A DNA stretch of 64,000 bases from Peptococcaceae bacterium (GTDB lineage: Bacteria > Bacillota > Desulfitobacteriia > Desulfitobacteriales > Syntrophobotulaceae), in assembly GCA_012517475.1 (NCBI GenBank), contig JAAYUV010000003.1:62001-126000 (forward strand), written 5' to 3'. Shown here piece after piece: positions 28,077 to 36,679 of this stretch. Position 1 is the stretch's first letter; each line of letters starts with the position of its first letter. Position numbers and translations under genes: made by a program. The notes below the pieces were generated by a model, which was not told where the DNA came from, ran no database searches, and saw only the letters and a list, made by a program, of their open reading frames with translations.

Positions 28077-28625
28077 TTATACCGGTTTGCATATGATCTC
28101 ATGAACCCGGGTGGAAAAAAACTGGTTGGAATGGTTCGGCGTAACAACAATTGCACTGTCGGCTCCCCTTCCGGTACCGCCAATAGCGACAATTTTCTTT
28201 CCATAATCGATCAGTCCGGCATCAAGAGCCATGACGGAAATCTCGATTCCAACCTTAACCCCTTGTCCAAATATTCTAAGCGTATTCGCCGCGATCTCCG
28301 ACGAATACACTCCGCCCGATTGAATTCGGAGCGCTCTGTCGATCCCGGCAAATAGATGTGTTCCTGTCAAAACATTAATTCCTTTTTTGGCGAGCTCAAG
28401 ACGCATACTTTTTTCCATCTGGTCGATTCCCGGTCCGGCGAAACCCACATGGTGTGTTACACAAACTACCTCTAATCCGCAGTCAACACACTGTAAAGCT
28501 GTCTCTCCGCTATGAGAAGCCACTACCAAGGTGTTAATTGACAGTTCCCTGGCTCGTTCAACCGCCAGCTCAATAGTTTTGACGGTATTCTCCTTTCCAG
28601 GCTTTTCAAACAACACACATTCCAT
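28077..28625 (-). CDS. Pyruvate kinase alpha/beta-domain-like protein
   Basis: A 182-residue stand-alone protein matching the C-terminal (allosteric) domain fold of pyruvate kinase: LSINTLVVASHSGETALQ and VVCVTHHVGFAGPG, then AGLIDYGKKIVAIGGTGRGA. It has no catalytic TIM barrel, so it is not a pyruvate kinase. The role is unknown. It lies 11 bases after comB on the same strand, so the two are probably co-transcribed. Confidence 0.8.
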   Translation of the reverse strand: MECVLFEKPGKENTVKTIELAVERARELSINTLVVASHSGETALQCVDCGLEVVCVTHHVGFAGPGIDQMEKSMRLELAKKGINVLTGTHLFAGIDRALRIQSGGVYSSEIAANTLRIFGQGVKVGIEISVMALDAGLIDYGKKIVAIGGTGRGADSAIVVTPNHSNQFFSTRVHEIICKPV

Positions 28626-28636
28626 TCAAGTTCCCC

Positions 28637-29368
28637 CTAACAATCCGTTTTCCATATAATTTCCCCGTTATCCAAAACCGGGACGATGGGTAAAATATTC
28701 GATGTTGAGCAATAGACGAGATCTTTATCAAACCCTAAGGATAACAGCAAGCGTCCGTGCTCGGTCTGCTTTAATGTTTCCAGCAGATCCGCTTTAGTCA
28801 TATTGTACAACATTTGAGCAGCTCGTCCAAGGTCATTAACCTGAGTTTCTTTGCCCAGTGCCTCGATGAGCATTCCGGCACATAACGTATCGGGAATGTC
28901 AAACCGGTCCTCACTGCCCGAACATATAATCACTACTCCTTCAATATCTTTTTGTACCTCTATATGTCTGTAAATAGCATGGGCAATGCTTTCAACATTT
29001 AAAAAAGATGCGATAAAAATATGACGGGCCCCGGCAACTGCCTGGATCGCCCTGGTTCCATTGGTCGTTGTCATAATAACCTTTTTACCGCCGACTTTTT
29101 CAGGCGAATATTCAAAAGGAGAATTCCCCAAATCGAAACCTTCAATGCGCAGGGCTTTCCTCTCACCGCCAAGAAGTGATCCCGGTTCCGTAACTCTTCT
29201 TTCTATAGCCTCTTCGGTAGTAAGAACAGGAATAATGGCGAGGCATCCGTTTGCCAATGCGGTGACCATGGTACTGGTTGCGCGGAAAACATCGATCACG
29301 ACTGCTATTTTGTCCGTTAAAAGGGGTATCCAGGGAGAGCCTGCGCTGGGCAAAACTTCAACTAGCAA
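28637..29368 (-). CDS. comB: 2-phosphosulfolactate phosphatase family (ComB)
   Basis: A 243-residue protein of the ComB family: AVVIDVFRATSTMVTALANG near residue 22, GGERKALRIEGFDLGNSP, and MTTTNGTRAI. In methanogens ComB removes phosphate from 2-phosphosulfolactate in coenzyme M synthesis; in bacteria the family is common without that pathway. The start is a TTG at 29368 after GGAGGTGGAG. No comA or comC is visible here, so the substrate should be treated as open. Confidence 0.88.
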   Translation of the reverse strand: MLVEVLPSAGSPWIPLLTDKIAVVIDVFRATSTMVTALANGCLAIIPVLTTEEAIERRVTEPGSLLGGERKALRIEGFDLGNSPFEYSPEKVGGKKVIMTTTNGTRAIQAVAGARHIFIASFLNVESIAHAIYRHIEVQKDIEGVVIICSGSEDRFDIPDTLCAGMLIEALGKETQVNDLGRAAQMLYNMTKADLLETLKQTEHGRLLLSLGFDKDLVYCSTSNILPIVPVLDNGEIIWKTDC

Positions 29369-29430
29369 AAAACTCCACCTCCTCGTGAATATATTATACT
29401 AATATTGTTGGAAAAACTGAACAAAAGTCG

Positions 29431-29474
29431 AAAAAGAAAAAGTCCTGTTTTTTTAAAAACAGGGCCAAGGACTT
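29431..29474 (-). terminator. Hairpin with T-tract, second of a tandem pair
   Basis: On the minus strand AAGTCC...CCTGTTTTT folds with AAAACAGG...ACTT and is followed by TTTTTCTTTTTC. It lies between the chemoreceptor gene and comB, downstream of the terminator at 29507-29540. Confidence 0.55.
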
Positions 29475-29506
29475 ACCCAAGCACCTCTGTAATTGTTGTG
29501 TAAGAT

Positions 29507-29540
29507 AGAAAAATAAATACACCTTCATGTAAGGTGTATT
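29507..29540 (-). terminator. Terminator after the chemoreceptor gene
   Basis: Perfect 10-bp stem AATACACCTT/AAGGTGTATT, 5-base loop, then TTATTTTTC on the minus strand, 16 bases after the stop codon. Confidence 0.75.
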
Positions 29541-29555
29541 GAAATTTATGTTTTA

Positions 29556-30413
29556 TTATAATTGAGTGGTTAATCCGTTAAGCTCAAACCCTACCTGCTG
29601 AACAGTTTGTACGATTCCGGTGATATCCTGTGTCGCTCTGGCCTGTTCATGGATGATTAGATTATTCTGGCGAACCCCGTCGCTGATCTTGGAAATGACC
29701 TCTTCAAATTGGGATAAAATCTGGTTGATCTCATCGGTGGAACGGTTACTGTCCACAGCCAGTTTCCGTACTTCGTCGGCAACCACGGAGAAACCTCTTC
29801 CGTATTCTCCTGCCCTGGCAGCCTCAATGGCGGCATTTAATCCGAGTAAATTGGTCTGAACCGCGACTCTCCGGATAAAATCAATAATATTGGATGTTTG
29901 CTTAACCTGCTCCTGGCCTTCAACTACGGCATCCGCAACTGTCTGGCTGATCGCTGCCACTTCCTGGGAAGAAGCTGCAACTTCCTCCACAGCACTTGCT
30001 GCAATTTCAATTGACTGGTTGAGCTTTTCAACCAGGCTGCGAAGAATTTCTTTCAGTTCTTCATCGCGAACCATGGTAACAACCATCCCGGCTGCTACCT
30101 TGGCAATTGGTTTCACAATATCAACCGGACCGGCCAACCCAAAACAGCCAATTTTCTCACCCTGTGCCGTAATGGCGAGGTTGAATCCTTCTCTTTGGTT
30201 ACCACCGGAAGCAATCTCATCTTCCTTCGACACTTCTATTTCCATAATATTTGTAGTCATAATACGCTGATGACCCTTGTGAAAAACTCCTATTCTCTTC
30301 CCTGCTGAATCAGCTATAATGGTTCCCGTAGGGTCGCTTACAATCCCATGGTAGGAACTATTGTCGTAGATAAAACTGACGATCCGTTGAGCTATTTCTT
30401 TATTCAGCTTCAT
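29556..30413 (-). CDS. Soluble methyl-accepting chemotaxis-type receptor with diacid-recognition domain
   Basis: A 285-residue protein without membrane segments. Residues about 1-120 resemble the sugar-diacid recognition domain of CdaR regulators ([54 protein letters not shown]). About 130-280 form a short MCP signalling hairpin with the conserved tip [20 protein letters not shown] and [18 protein letters not shown]. It should sense a cytoplasmic ligand and signal to CheA/CheW. The signalling region is short relative to transmembrane MCPs. It is a single-gene unit bounded by terminators. Confidence 0.88.
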   Translation of the reverse strand: MKLNKEIAQRIVSFIYDNSSYHGIVSDPTGTIIADSAGKRIGVFHKGHQRIMTTNIMEIEVSKEDEIASGGNQREGFNLAITAQGEKIGCFGLAGPVDIVKPIAKVAAGMVVTMVRDEELKEILRSLVEKLNQSIEIAASAVEEVAASSQEVAAISQTVADAVVEGQEQVKQTSNIIDFIRRVAVQTNLLGLNAAIEAARAGEYGRGFSVVADEVRKLAVDSNRSTDEINQILSQFEEVISKISDGVRQNNLIIHEQARATQDITGIVQTVQQVGFELNGLTTQL

Positions 30414-30651
30414 GGATTCCCCTCCAGAGAGTAGAATATTAAAAAATATTAATAAATATTGATAGAAATAAATAAATATTAATATGTTTTGTAATATAAT
30501 ATTACCGCGAAATCAAAACTCTGTCTACTTAATTTTGTATTAATAGGTATTTATACTCTAAAACAAAGGATCCCGCTCCAGATGGAAAGGGATCAAAAAA
30601 TTTTTAATAAAGAAAATTTACGCCTTTGGTTCATAAACCTTTATAGGGTAT

Positions 30652-30757
30652 GGCTATGTAATGTATAGCCGCTTTCGGCAGATTGCGCCCTCCGTGGCGC
30701 AATCTGCCGCGCTTCGCATCCTGCTTCGCTTGACGCTGGCTTATACAGTACATAGCC
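30652..30757 (+). repeat. Nested-palindrome element, copy B
   Basis: The outer stem GGCTATGTAATGTATA (30652-30667) pairs with TATACAGTACATAGCC (30742-30757), one mismatch. Inside is the core with a perfect 14-bp inner hairpin CGGCAGATTGCGCC/GGCGCAATCTGCCG, loop CTCCGT, then GCGCTTCGCATCCTGCTTCG. Same orientation as copy A. It lies in the 767-base gap 30414-31180 upstream of the chemoreceptor gene; the remainder of the gap is A+T-rich and holds no gene I can support. Confidence 0.85.
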
Positions 30758-31005
30758 TGGTCTCTGGTTTTATGCAGTCCATTTTTTTAGTTTATATTTT
30801 TGCAAGTATTAGTCCAGAGTCTTTCCTGTGAATCCAAATACCAAAATTGGTGAGGTTTTGAGGTTTTTTCTTTTCTGCAGCACTATAGTTAAAGCCCGAG
30901 TGTCTCTATTTAAGAATTTCCTCATAAGTATGCATTAGTTCGTCTTCATCGGCCTACTCCGTTTTAGGAATACCCAAAAGAAACGTATTCCTTTGCCTAA
31001 TATTA

Positions 31006-31109
31006 ACGTAATGTGCTCTAACCGCTGCAAGCGGAGCAAGGATTGCGAAGCGCGGCTGTTAGCGTCAGGAGGACGCTATCTGCCGAAAAGCGGTTTGAGT
31101 ACATTACGT
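31006..31109 (-). repeat. Nested-palindrome element, copy C (inverted relative to B)
   Basis: Outer arms ACGTAATGTGCTCTAACCGC and GCGGTTTGAGTACATTACGT pair over about 21 positions with one G-T pair and one mismatch. The inner hairpin is TAGCGTC/GACGCTA with loop AGGAG. The core (AAGCGGAGCAAGGATTGCGA, AGCGCGGCTGTT, TATCTGCCGAAAAGCGG) is the reverse complement of copies A and B. It lies 248 bases from copy B and about 70 bases downstream of ylmH. Confidence 0.85.
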
Positions 31110-31180
31110 AACCCAATCAGAAAAGAAATAATTCTATTCATTTTAAACAAACTACCTTTTTTGAAAAGTATTAAATTGGT

Positions 31181-31969
31181 TTATCTGTCTTTATAAATAA
31201 AAATCCGCCAGGCATATTTGCCTTTTTTCGTTTTGGAATCTTCCTCAATGATCTTGATTTTACCTTTCCCTCTGCAGGAAATGGTGTCTCCCGTTTTCAA
31301 TTCCGTCTCCTGTTTGAGGCATTCCAGATCATTCTTTTTCACTTTGCCCTGTCGAATGAACTCTTGAACCTCCGATCTGGAAACACCGAATCCGGCCGCG
31401 GTCAAAGCATCCAGCCGTGATGAAGAGGTAACGATTCTCTTCTCAAGGCCCGCTACGGGAAGAACCTTACTTGAACCGGCATGGGAAGCTTGAATATTTT
31501 CCCGGCCTACACCGGTCCAGTTTTGAATGATATAGGACCCCATCTGCAGGGTCGAGGCGATCACCACACCTTGTTCCCCCTGCCGGATATCCCCCAGTAC
31601 TTCCCTCTCCAACCCTAACCCCAGCAAAGATCCCAGTATATCACGGTGACCCAGAATAACGTCTTTTTTATTGGGAACGGCCTTAATCAAAGCTATTTCC
31701 GCATCCCCGGTTCCGGGTTGGTTTCCACAGCCGTCAAGGACAAATCTCACTCTTTCAGCATCTTCAAATCCACCCCAAGACAAATAACAAAGACCGGTAC
31801 CCCTAAGAACCAGGCTGAACCAATTGGCCATAGCCGGACCTAAGAATGGTGTTACCAGTCTTTCCTTATGACGTAAAACCATATCACAAAGATCGAGAAG
31901 ATGCGCTGCCTCCAGTTTTTTTTCTTTTTCGCTCCAGAAGCTTAAGACATTTCTGCTTATTTCTTTCAT
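31181..31969 (-). CDS. ylmH: S4-domain RNA-binding protein YlmH
   Basis: A 262-residue YlmH. The N-terminal region (about 25-170; LVTPFLGPAMANWFSLVLRG) is family-specific, and a C-terminal S4 domain (about 180-250; SSRLDALTAAGFGVSRSEVQ, KVKKNDLECLKQETELKTGD) binds RNA. YlmH homologues bind stalled 50S-peptidyl-tRNA complexes in ribosome rescue. It follows yggT by four bases in the ylm cluster. No divIVA gene follows it, as would be usual; the chemoreceptor gene and repeats are there instead. Confidence 0.93.
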   Translation of the reverse strand: MKEISRNVLSFWSEKEKKLEAAHLLDLCDMVLRHKERLVTPFLGPAMANWFSLVLRGTGLCYLSWGGFEDAERVRFVLDGCGNQPGTGDAEIALIKAVPNKKDVILGHRDILGSLLGLGLEREVLGDIRQGEQGVVIASTLQMGSYIIQNWTGVGRENIQASHAGSSKVLPVAGLEKRIVTSSSRLDALTAAGFGVSRSEVQEFIRQGKVKKNDLECLKQETELKTGDTISCRGKGKIKIIEEDSKTKKGKYAWRIFIYKDR

Positions 31970-31972
31970 ATA

Positions 31973-32266
31973 TCAGAATCTGGCGATCAGATTAAAAATT
32001 GGTGCCAGTACAAAAGAGCGGATAAGCATCAAAGCCAGAACAGCAAATATCGGCGAAAAATCAATCATCCCGCCCGCACCGCCGATTCTGATTGCACGAA
32101 AAGGCTTAAGAATGGGTTCCGTCACATCATAGACAACCCTGATCAGCGGATTTTGAGGGGAGTGAGGTATCCAGGAAAGAAAACACCTGATAATAATCGC
32201 CCATTCCAATATCGAAAAAACCATATCTGTTACACGATAAATCCAAAAAAGAGTAGAAATCTTCAT
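31973..32266 (-). CDS. yggT: YggT family membrane protein (YlmG)
   Basis: A 97-residue protein with two membrane segments: FSILEWAIIIRCFLSWIP and MIDFSPIFAVLALMLIRSFV. It has the conserved VYDVTEPILKPFRAI between them. It belongs to the sepF-ylmG-ylmH group linked to division and membrane organisation. The ATG at 32266 is only two bases from AGGAGG, so an internal start at the second Met is possible. Confidence 0.9.
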   Translation of the reverse strand: MKISTLFWIYRVTDMVFSILEWAIIIRCFLSWIPHSPQNPLIRVVYDVTEPILKPFRAIRIGGAGGMIDFSPIFAVLALMLIRSFVLAPIFNLIARF

Positions 32267-32288
32267 TACCTCCTTAATAACAGGGAGA

Positions 32289-32828
32289 TCAGTTATTTAT
32301 TTTTGGCCAAAGGAGTTCCCTGTCACCGGTCTTGAAACTAAGCTCTCCGCTAATATCCACATTGTTTGGAACAAAAAGAAATATTCCATTCCCAACTTTT
32401 TGCATATTTCCGCCTAACGCATAGGTGGTTCCGCTGATAAAATCTACTATTCTCTGGGAAAGATGAACATCCGTCCTTTCCAAATTAAGAATAACAGATT
32501 TTCTGGCTTTTAAATGCTCAGCAATTGCCTGCGCTTCTTCAAAAGAGACAGGTTCAGCTACCATGACCCTTACCTGTTTTTGCGTATGGATACTTACAAC
32601 GGAAGCAGGTTTTTTCTTGGAAACGCCATCCCTGGCAGAAAAGTCACGGGAGAAAGGTTCTTTAGGCATCGGATCTCTGACGATGTTCTCACGGGAATTT
32701 AAATTTCTGAATCTATTTTCACCTCTGCCCGAATACTCTTCTTCCCTTTCTTCTGAAGCAAAATCATCTTCCGGTTCATCATCTCCAAATCCCATAATTC
32801 CAATAAACTTGTCAAAAATGTTCGCCAC
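32289..32828 (-). CDS. sepF: Cell division protein SepF
   Basis: A 179-residue SepF. The N-terminal amphipathic helix MANIFDKFIGIMGFGDDE anchors it to membrane, a charged linker follows (about 20-85), and the C-terminal SepF domain (about 88-170) has RVMVAEPVSFEEAQAIAEHL, SVILNLERTD and RIVDFISGTTYALGGNMQKV. It bundles FtsZ filaments at the septum. The start is GTG at 32828 after GGGGGGATAAGA. Consistent with ftsZ elsewhere in the window. Confidence 0.95.
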   Translation of the reverse strand: MANIFDKFIGIMGFGDDEPEDDFASEEREEEYSGRGENRFRNLNSRENIVRDPMPKEPFSRDFSARDGVSKKKPASVVSIHTQKQVRVMVAEPVSFEEAQAIAEHLKARKSVILNLERTDVHLSQRIVDFISGTTYALGGNMQKVGNGIFLFVPNNVDISGELSFKTGDRELLWPKINN

Positions 32829-32853
32829 TCTTATCCCCCCAAATTAATATTTT

Positions 32854-33579
32854 TTATTGTTCTAAGAAGTTTTCATTTGATTCGTCATTACTATTTCTTT
32901 GTCCGAAAATAATACTTCCTATACGTATCATGGTAGCCCCTTCCTCAATTGCCAGCAGGTAATCTTGGCTCATTCCCATAGAAAGCTCCCAAAAGTCCTC
33001 TCTTTTATAAATCCCCTTCCGGATTAATGTGTCCCGTATTTCCCTTAGTTTTCTAAAGAATCCTCTTGTCTCCTCCGGACCGGCATCCAATGCTCCAATC
33101 GTCATTAATCCTTTAATTTTCACATTGGAACAGCTTTTTGCCGTCTCCAGAAAGTCTTCAACTTCCTCGATTTCGAGCCCCGCTTTTGCTTCATCTTCGG
33201 CTACATTCACCTGAAGCAGGGTTTTCCATAATATATTTCTTTCTTTACCTTCCTGATCCAATTTCGTTAATAAATTGAGCCTGTCCAAAGAATGAATTAA
33301 AGCAACGTGTTGATCCAGGTATTTGACTTTATTGGTTTGAAGCCTTCCGATAATGTGCCATTCACAATCCGCCGGCAGAACCCGGTGTTTTCTGTCCCAT
33401 TCCTGAACCCTGTTTTCGCCGAAAATTCTTTGTCCAAGATGGTAAGTTTCCAAAATTCTTTCCTCGGAAACTGTTTTGGAAACGGCAACGATTTTAAGGG
33501 ATTCTTTGCTTCTTCCTGCCTTTTCCATTGCTTTTGTGATATTTTGCTGAATTTCTATAAGGTTTTTTTCAATGCTCAT
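32854..33579 (-). CDS. yggS: PLP homeostasis protein (YggS/YlmE family)
   Basis: A 241-residue PLP-binding protein. The PLP lysine is in KIVAVSKTVSEE (about residue 33), with FGENRVQEWDRKH, WHIIGRLQTNKVKYL and the phosphate-binding end MGMSQDYLLAIEEGATMIRI. It buffers pyridoxal phosphate and affects amino-acid metabolism; no enzymatic turnover is established. It sits between the HlyD-like gene and sepF, as in many ylm clusters. Confidence 0.95.
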   Translation of the reverse strand: MSIEKNLIEIQQNITKAMEKAGRSKESLKIVAVSKTVSEERILETYHLGQRIFGENRVQEWDRKHRVLPADCEWHIIGRLQTNKVKYLDQHVALIHSLDRLNLLTKLDQEGKERNILWKTLLQVNVAEDEAKAGLEIEEVEDFLETAKSCSNVKIKGLMTIGALDAGPEETRGFFRKLREIRDTLIRKGIYKREDFWELSMGMSQDYLLAIEEGATMIRIGSIIFGQRNSNDESNENFLEQ

Positions 33580-33661
33580 TGGATATTCCTGCCTATTTTT
33601 AAGACATTCTTATTAAATTCTACGTTTTCTCGAATTCCCCTGCTTTTTCTTGAAAAATGGC

Positions 33662-34597
33662 TTAAATCTTATTCTTGATTGCCAAACCCTCTATCCCTTT
33701 TCTGGGATTGGAAATCACTTCTACCCCTTCCGGAATTCCCTCTATGCAGGCCAAACTGTCGTTATTATCCAACACCTTGACATGGACAAAACGGATTAAC
33801 CCGTCATCTCCGACATACACCCCTCTTTCTTCACCAAACGTGCATAATGCTGTTAACGGGATTAGAATTCCTTTGGAAGCAGGTTTATAATTCCAGGTCA
33901 CATTCTGTACCCGGGTTTCTGTTGTCCCGTTAATATACTGGGTAAAGCGAACAACAGCCCCCTTTGGCTGCCCGGACACTTTCATTACGGTACCGGCATA
34001 TTCTTCACCCGAAATAACAAATTTTAATGTTTCCCCCTTGGTCACTTTGTCTTTTTCCTCAAGATATACAAACATCCAGCTCGGATATAAGTTGTTTACC
34101 ATCTTGCCTACAGGAGATAGTCTGCTTACGGCATCGCTGTTTTCCGCTGCAGAACCCTTCTGGTTCTGGACCTGTGAAAGCAAGGCATTTAAATCTAAAT
34201 TCATAAAATTTTCCGGTGTAATGACCTGTTCCAAACGATCGGTATTGCAATAAAAAAGGCCGGAAATAGGAGCTGCTACCGAAACCTCCCCGATCGATTG
34301 CCCGTAATCCACTCCGGAAGGAATAATCCGGGCGACGGTTTCTCCTTTTTTAAACCTTTTTCCTTCTGCTTGAACCGGAGTCACTTTCCCTTCAACAGGA
34401 GCTGTTAAGACAATCTCCGTATTGGCAAAAACAGCTTTTACCTCTTTTTGGTGCGTCACCCAACCTTGTCGTGCCGTCGTTAAAGTATACTGCCCGGATT
34501 GCCAATTAGTAAACAGACTCCATAAGGCTACTCCTGTCACAATCATAATGCTCAAAATAAGCAAATAATTGGGTTTTCTTCTTTGCCCCTTAGGCAT
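33662..34597 (-). CDS. HlyD-like membrane fusion/adaptor protein in the ylm cluster
   Basis: About 311 residues from the ATG at 34597 (GGAGGGG ten bases upstream). It has one N-terminal membrane anchor (YLLILSIMIVTGVALWSLF), then a biotinyl-lipoyl-like HlyD barrel: VLTAPVEGKVTPVQAEGKRF, KGETVARIIPSG, and SVAAPISGLFYCNTDRLEQV. The C-terminal part is a beta-barrel with KGILIPLTALCTFGEERGVY. No ABC or MFS partner gene lies beside it, so it may act in envelope architecture rather than export. It overlaps the end of phoR by eight bases. Confidence 0.8.
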   Translation of the reverse strand: MPKGQRRKPNYLLILSIMIVTGVALWSLFTNWQSGQYTLTTARQGWVTHQKEVKAVFANTEIVLTAPVEGKVTPVQAEGKRFKKGETVARIIPSGVDYGQSIGEVSVAAPISGLFYCNTDRLEQVITPENFMNLDLNALLSQVQNQKGSAAENSDAVSRLSPVGKMVNNLYPSWMFVYLEEKDKVTKGETLKFVISGEEYAGTVMKVSGQPKGAVVRFTQYINGTTETRVQNVTWNYKPASKGILIPLTALCTFGEERGVYVGDDGLIRFVHVKVLDNNDSLACIEGIPEGVEVISNPRKGIEGLAIKNKI

Positions 34598-35990
34598 TAT
34601 TTCTGTTCCCCTCCATGATGTCACTTGAAAAGCTGGGGAGGTAACAAGTAAAGGATGTACCCGTTCCCACTTCTGAAGAAACAGTTATCCTTCCCCCGCT
34701 GCCTTCCACAATGTGCTTGACGATACTTAACCCTAATCCCGTCCCGCCCATTTCCCTGGAACGGGCTTTATCAACCCTGTAAAATCTTTCAAATATCCGG
34801 GAGAGACTTTCTTGGGGGATACCGCAGCCCGTATCGCTTACGGTTACGATAATATACTTTTCTTCCGCCGAACAGCTTAAGGAAACTTGTCCTATGGAAG
34901 TATATTTTACCGCATTCTCCATGAGATTTAACAATACCTGGCTCAGGAGATCTTCGCCCATGAGAACGTAAGGCAGTTCCGGCGGAATCTTCGCATGTAT
35001 CTCCAATCCTTTGGCCCGGGCATAAGATTCAATAACCGGTTTGATTTTCTCATATGCATTTTGGACAAAACTGATTTTCGGTGCTGCATCGCCTCTGAGT
35101 CCCACTTGTTTATTTTCTATTCTGGAAAGAGTTAAAAGGTCATCAATAATACCTTTTAACCGCAAACTTTCAGACTGAATGATGCCCAAAAATCTTTCCC
35201 GCAGCTCCTTGTCTTCGGCTGCCCCATCCAGCAGCGTCTCCACAAAGCCATTAATCGAAGTTAACGGAGTTCTAAGTTCGTGAGATACGTTGGCAACAAA
35301 CTCCGTCCGCATCTTTTCCAATCTTCTCAGCTCTGTGATATCCCTGATAACAAGAACAAGACCCGCATTAATGTTTTCATCGGTCAATACTCTGGCCCAG
35401 ACGGTGTATGTACAGCCCCGTACCTGAAACTCCATGCTGCCTTCTTTTTTTTCATGGAGTATTTCCGAAACATATTCATCTAACGTATTATTCCGGAGAA
35501 GATACATTAAAGGTTTTCCTTGCAGGCTCTGAAGACTTCGGGCAAAGAACATTTCTTCAATAGCGGAGTTAGTCAGGACAATCTTTCCGGATGGATCAAG
35601 TATGACAACGCCTTCCTTCATTCCGGAAAGAATCGTCTGGATGGTATGAGCTTCTTTTTTTTCACTCCGGATAATTCCTATATTATGATGGGCAAGTTTG
35701 TCTAATTCTTCTTCCAGTTTTCCGATCTCATCCTGTTTGATGGTTAGGGATTCAAACTGGTATTTCCCTTGTATAATCAAACCCGTTTTGGCGACAATTC
35801 TTTCTATACGGTTGCCAAGCATATCGGCATAAAAATACATAACCAGCGCAGAGATAATCACGACAGGCAGGATCAACCGGTGATCAAATCCAAGCCCCTC
35901 AGGTTGGTATTTATCTATCCAAAAATAAATGAGAAAAGGAATTCCGGAAAGAAGTACAGCAAGACCCGTTAATTTCGTTCGGATATTCAT
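34590..35990 (-). CDS. phoR: PhoR-type sensor histidine kinase
   Basis: A 466-residue kinase. It has two N-terminal membrane segments (LTGLAVLLSGIPFLIYFWI, LILPVVIISALVMYFYA), a HAMP-like linker, a PAS domain (about 115-230; ILSGMKEGVVILDPSGKIVL), the phospho-acceptor His in FVANVSHELRTPLTSINGF (about 242), and N, G1 and G2 boxes (LLNLMENAVKYTS, VSDTGCGIP, GGTGLGLSIVKHI). The start overlaps the response-regulator stop (TAATG). The extracytoplasmic loop between the membrane helices is very short, so it probably senses within the membrane or cytoplasm. PhoR versus ResE/WalK type cannot be settled here. Confidence 0.9.
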   Translation of the reverse strand: MNIRTKLTGLAVLLSGIPFLIYFWIDKYQPEGLGFDHRLILPVVIISALVMYFYADMLGNRIERIVAKTGLIIQGKYQFESLTIKQDEIGKLEEELDKLAHHNIGIIRSEKKEAHTIQTILSGMKEGVVILDPSGKIVLTNSAIEEMFFARSLQSLQGKPLMYLLRNNTLDEYVSEILHEKKEGSMEFQVRGCTYTVWARVLTDENINAGLVLVIRDITELRRLEKMRTEFVANVSHELRTPLTSINGFVETLLDGAAEDKELRERFLGIIQSESLRLKGIIDDLLTLSRIENKQVGLRGDAAPKISFVQNAYEKIKPVIESYARAKGLEIHAKIPPELPYVLMGEDLLSQVLLNLMENAVKYTSIGQVSLSCSAEEKYIIVTVSDTGCGIPQESLSRIFERFYRVDKARSREMGGTGLGLSIVKHIVEGSGGRITVSSEVGTGTSFTCYLPSFSSDIMEGNRNNA

Positions 35991-36679
35991 TACGATTTCC
36001 CTTTAAAGCGATAGCCAATTCCTCTTACCGTTTCGATGTATTCGGGATTAGCCGGATCCTTTTCAACTTTCTGACGCACATGACGGATATGAACATCTAC
36101 CGTCCTTGTGTCCCCGGGATATTCATAACCCCAGATCTTTTCCAACAGTTCATCCCGGGTATATACTTTTCCCGGATGAGATACCAGTAACCGTAAAAGC
36201 TCAAATTCCTTCGGAGTAAAATCAATGGCCTCACCCCGAATTGTAACGGTAAATGAATTGAGCTCTATTTTGAGATCTCCTCTGGTAATGACTTCTTCAT
36301 CCTTTTCCAGGCTTGTCCTGCGTAATCGAACCTTAATTCTGGCCAAAAGTTCTCTGACTCCAAACGGTTTCGTGATATAATCATCTGCCCCCAATTCCAA
36401 TCCGAGTACCTTGTCAATTTCCTCTCCTTTTGCCGTCAGCATGATCACCGGAATATTGGCCAGCGTACGGTCTGAACGCATTTTTCTGCAAACCTCAAGA
36501 CCATTTACCCCAGGCAGCATCAAGTCCAGCAAAACCAAATCATATTTTGTATTATCCATGAAAGCAAGGGCTTCTTCGCCATCTGCTGCGCAGGTTACCC
36601 GGTATCCTTCTTTCTCCAAATTAAATTTCAACAATTCCCTTATTGTCATTTCATCATCCACGATCAGTATGTGTGCCAT
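35990..36679 (-). CDS. phoB: PhoB/OmpR-type response regulator
   Basis: About 229 residues from the ATG at 36679, which overlaps the pgeF stop (TGATG). Receiver domain (1-120): acidic pocket in ILIVDDEMTIRE, phospho-Asp in DLVLLDLMLPGVNG, MLTAKGEE, and DYITKPF. C-terminal winged helix (about 130-228): DFTPKEFELLRLLVSHPGKV and RTVDVHIRHVRQKVEKDP. It should regulate transcription after phosphorylation by the adjacent kinase. Confidence 0.93.
   Translation of the reverse strand: MAHILIVDDEMTIRELLKFNLEKEGYRVTCAADGEEALAFMDNTKYDLVLLDLMLPGVNGLEVCRKMRSDRTLANIPVIMLTAKGEEIDKVLGLELGADDYITKPFGVRELLARIKVRLRRTSLEKDEEVITRGDLKIELNSFTVTIRGEAIDFTPKEFELLRLLVSHPGKVYTRDELLEKIWGYEYPGDTRTVDVHIRHVRQKVEKDPANPEYIETVRGIGYRFKGKS

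Noticed and set aside
28637-29368. Coenzyme M synthesis pathway from comB.
   Set aside because: No comA, comC or comDE is present in the window, and ComB homologues are widespread in bacteria that do not make coenzyme M.
30640-31110. CRISPR array or tandem repeats.
   Set aside because: The two copies are inverted, not direct, and there are no regular spacers or cas genes.
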